Shown one piece after another: positions 6,039-6,782 of a stretch of DNA of 6,782 nucleotides. Under the pieces are notes generated by a model. That model was not told where the DNA came from and searched no databases. It saw nothing but the letters and a program-made list of their open reading frames with translations. The number at the start of each line of letters is the position of its first letter. The first letter of the stretch is position 1. The position numbers and the translations under genes are program-made. This DNA is from Actinomycetes bacterium (GTDB lineage: Bacteria > Actinomycetota > Aquicultoria > CAJVYJ01 > JAUVQD01): contig JAUVQD010000081.1 in the NCBI GenBank assembly GCA_030598355.1, positions 1-6,782 on the forward strand, read 5' to 3'.

Positions 6039-6782
6039 TTTGAGAATCTCAAATACCCCCAAATAGACTGCGACGGCGCCCAAAAGCACCCCGAACATCA
6101 TTTTCAACCAAAGATTGGAGAGTCGCATCGCCATTCTTGAACCGATATAAGCTCCAGGTATTACTCCAATTATCAGAAATGCAGCTAAGGAAAGATCGAC
6201 ATGGCCGAGTAAGAAGTGAACGACTGCCCCCGGAATCGCAATTGGAGCGACGATAGCAAGTGAAGTACCAAAAGCAGTTTTCATATCTAAACCGCCAACT
6301 AGCGTCAAGAACGGGACCAACAGAAACCCGCCTCCCAGCCCCAGGAAACCCGACGCAAAACCTATCCCAATTCCTGAAACCGCTAAAACCGGATAACTTA
6401 TTTCTGCCGGAGTGTGCTCGGTTTTTTGGCGACCAAAAAGAAATCGCATACTGAGCGCGAAAATCACCACGGAGGTCGTTAGCAAAATGATATCTCCACT
6501 TACAAATCTTGTAACTGAAGCGCCACCGATAGCGCCGATCATCCCTGACAAAGCCAGCGGGGCTATAAACCTGGTAGCGACGAACCCCTTGCGGTAGTAC
6601 GATGACGCGCCAACGAAGGCTGTCGGGATATTGACAACTAAAGGAGTTCCAACTGCGATAAAAGCTGGTTCTGAAAATATAAGTCTAATTGCCGGAGCTG
6701 TGACCAGCGCACCGCCAATACCCAGATGCGCGGAAACATAGCCCGCCAAGAAACCGACAACTATTTCCAGAATATCCGTGAT
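6027..6782 (-). CDS. TauE/SafE-family anion permease (5' partial)
   Basis: The 251 visible residues are mostly hydrophobic, with about eight membrane helices in two homologous halves. Each half opens with the family's glycine motif: AHLGIGGALVTAPAI near the N-terminus and GFLGLGGGFLLVPFL in the middle. TauE/SafE proteins move sulfite, sulfonates, sulfoacetate or other organic anions across the inner membrane; the substrate cannot be told here. A TTG at 6747-6749 could serve as a start, but the frame stays open to the right edge (ITDILEIVVGFLAGYV), and that sequence completes the expected first helix. The true start therefore probably lies within a few codons beyond the window. The first motif has GIGGA rather than the commoner GIGGG. 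The gene ends 43 bases before the kinase start on the same strand, so read-through into the two-component operon is possible in addition to the operon's own promoter. Confidence 0.9.
   Translation of the reverse strand: MTDILEIVVGFLAGYVSAHLGIGGALVTAPAIRLIFSEPAFIAVGTPLVVNIPTAFVGASSYYRKGFVATRFIAPLALSGMIGAIGGASVTRFVSGDIILLTTSVVIFALSMRFLFGRQKTEHTPAEISYPVLAVSGIGIGFASGFLGLGGGFLLVPFLTLVGGLDMKTAFGTSLAIVAPIAIPGAVVHFLLGHVDLSLAAFLIIGVIPGAYIGSRMAMRLSNLWLKMMFGVLLGAVAVYLGVFEILKLAS

Noticed and set aside
6747..6749. TTG as start codon of the TauE/SafE gene
   Set aside because: The frame is open to the right edge, and the extra 11 residues complete the usual first membrane helix of the family.

Overview
This is a protein-coding stretch with no RNA genes, CRISPR array or mobile element. 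It holds eight genes (two cut by the window edges) packed almost end to end. Base composition is moderate (mid-40s % G+C by eye). The organism looks like a low-GC, probably anaerobic, deep-branching member of the Actinobacteriota. The cue for the phylum is the first gene, whose layout matches the DUF6049 family, typically actinobacterial. The cue for anaerobic, nickel-dependent metabolism is a CooT-type nickel protein, a family tied to carbon monoxide dehydrogenase / acetyl-CoA synthase. Both taxonomic points are inference from recognised families, not from a search.

Layout. Bases 2-2106 (+): a DUF6049-like, C-terminally membrane-anchored surface protein (5' end missing), followed with a 4-base ATGA overlap by a small single-pass membrane protein resembling TadE/TadG-type pseudopilins. 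Bases 2127-3244 (+): a good sigma70-type promoter and a fusion of a PIN ribonuclease domain, one membrane helix and a TPR domain. Bases 3245-3397: a compact regulatory region with a candidate terminator or operator palindrome, a promoter and a leader that can fold over the ribosome binding site. Bases 3398-3925 (+): thioredoxin and CooT-family nickel protein, 6 bases apart and in the same frame. Bases 3931-5983 (-): a LytS/LytR-type two-component system, response regulator overlapping its histidine kinase by 11 bases, with its own promoter at 6009-6038. Bases 6027-6782 (-): a TauE/SafE-family anion permease (5' end just beyond the right edge), reading towards the kinase.

How the genes may work together. 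Thioredoxin plus CooT looks like a small redox/metal-handling operon, plausibly serving CODH/ACS maturation. The kinase/regulator pair is of the class that often controls a nearby transporter, and the TauE/SafE gene immediately upstream is the obvious candidate target or co-transcribed partner. The most unusual items are the membrane-spanning PIN-TPR fusion, the thioredoxin-CooT pairing with a foldable leader, and an 18-base perfect palindrome inside cooT.
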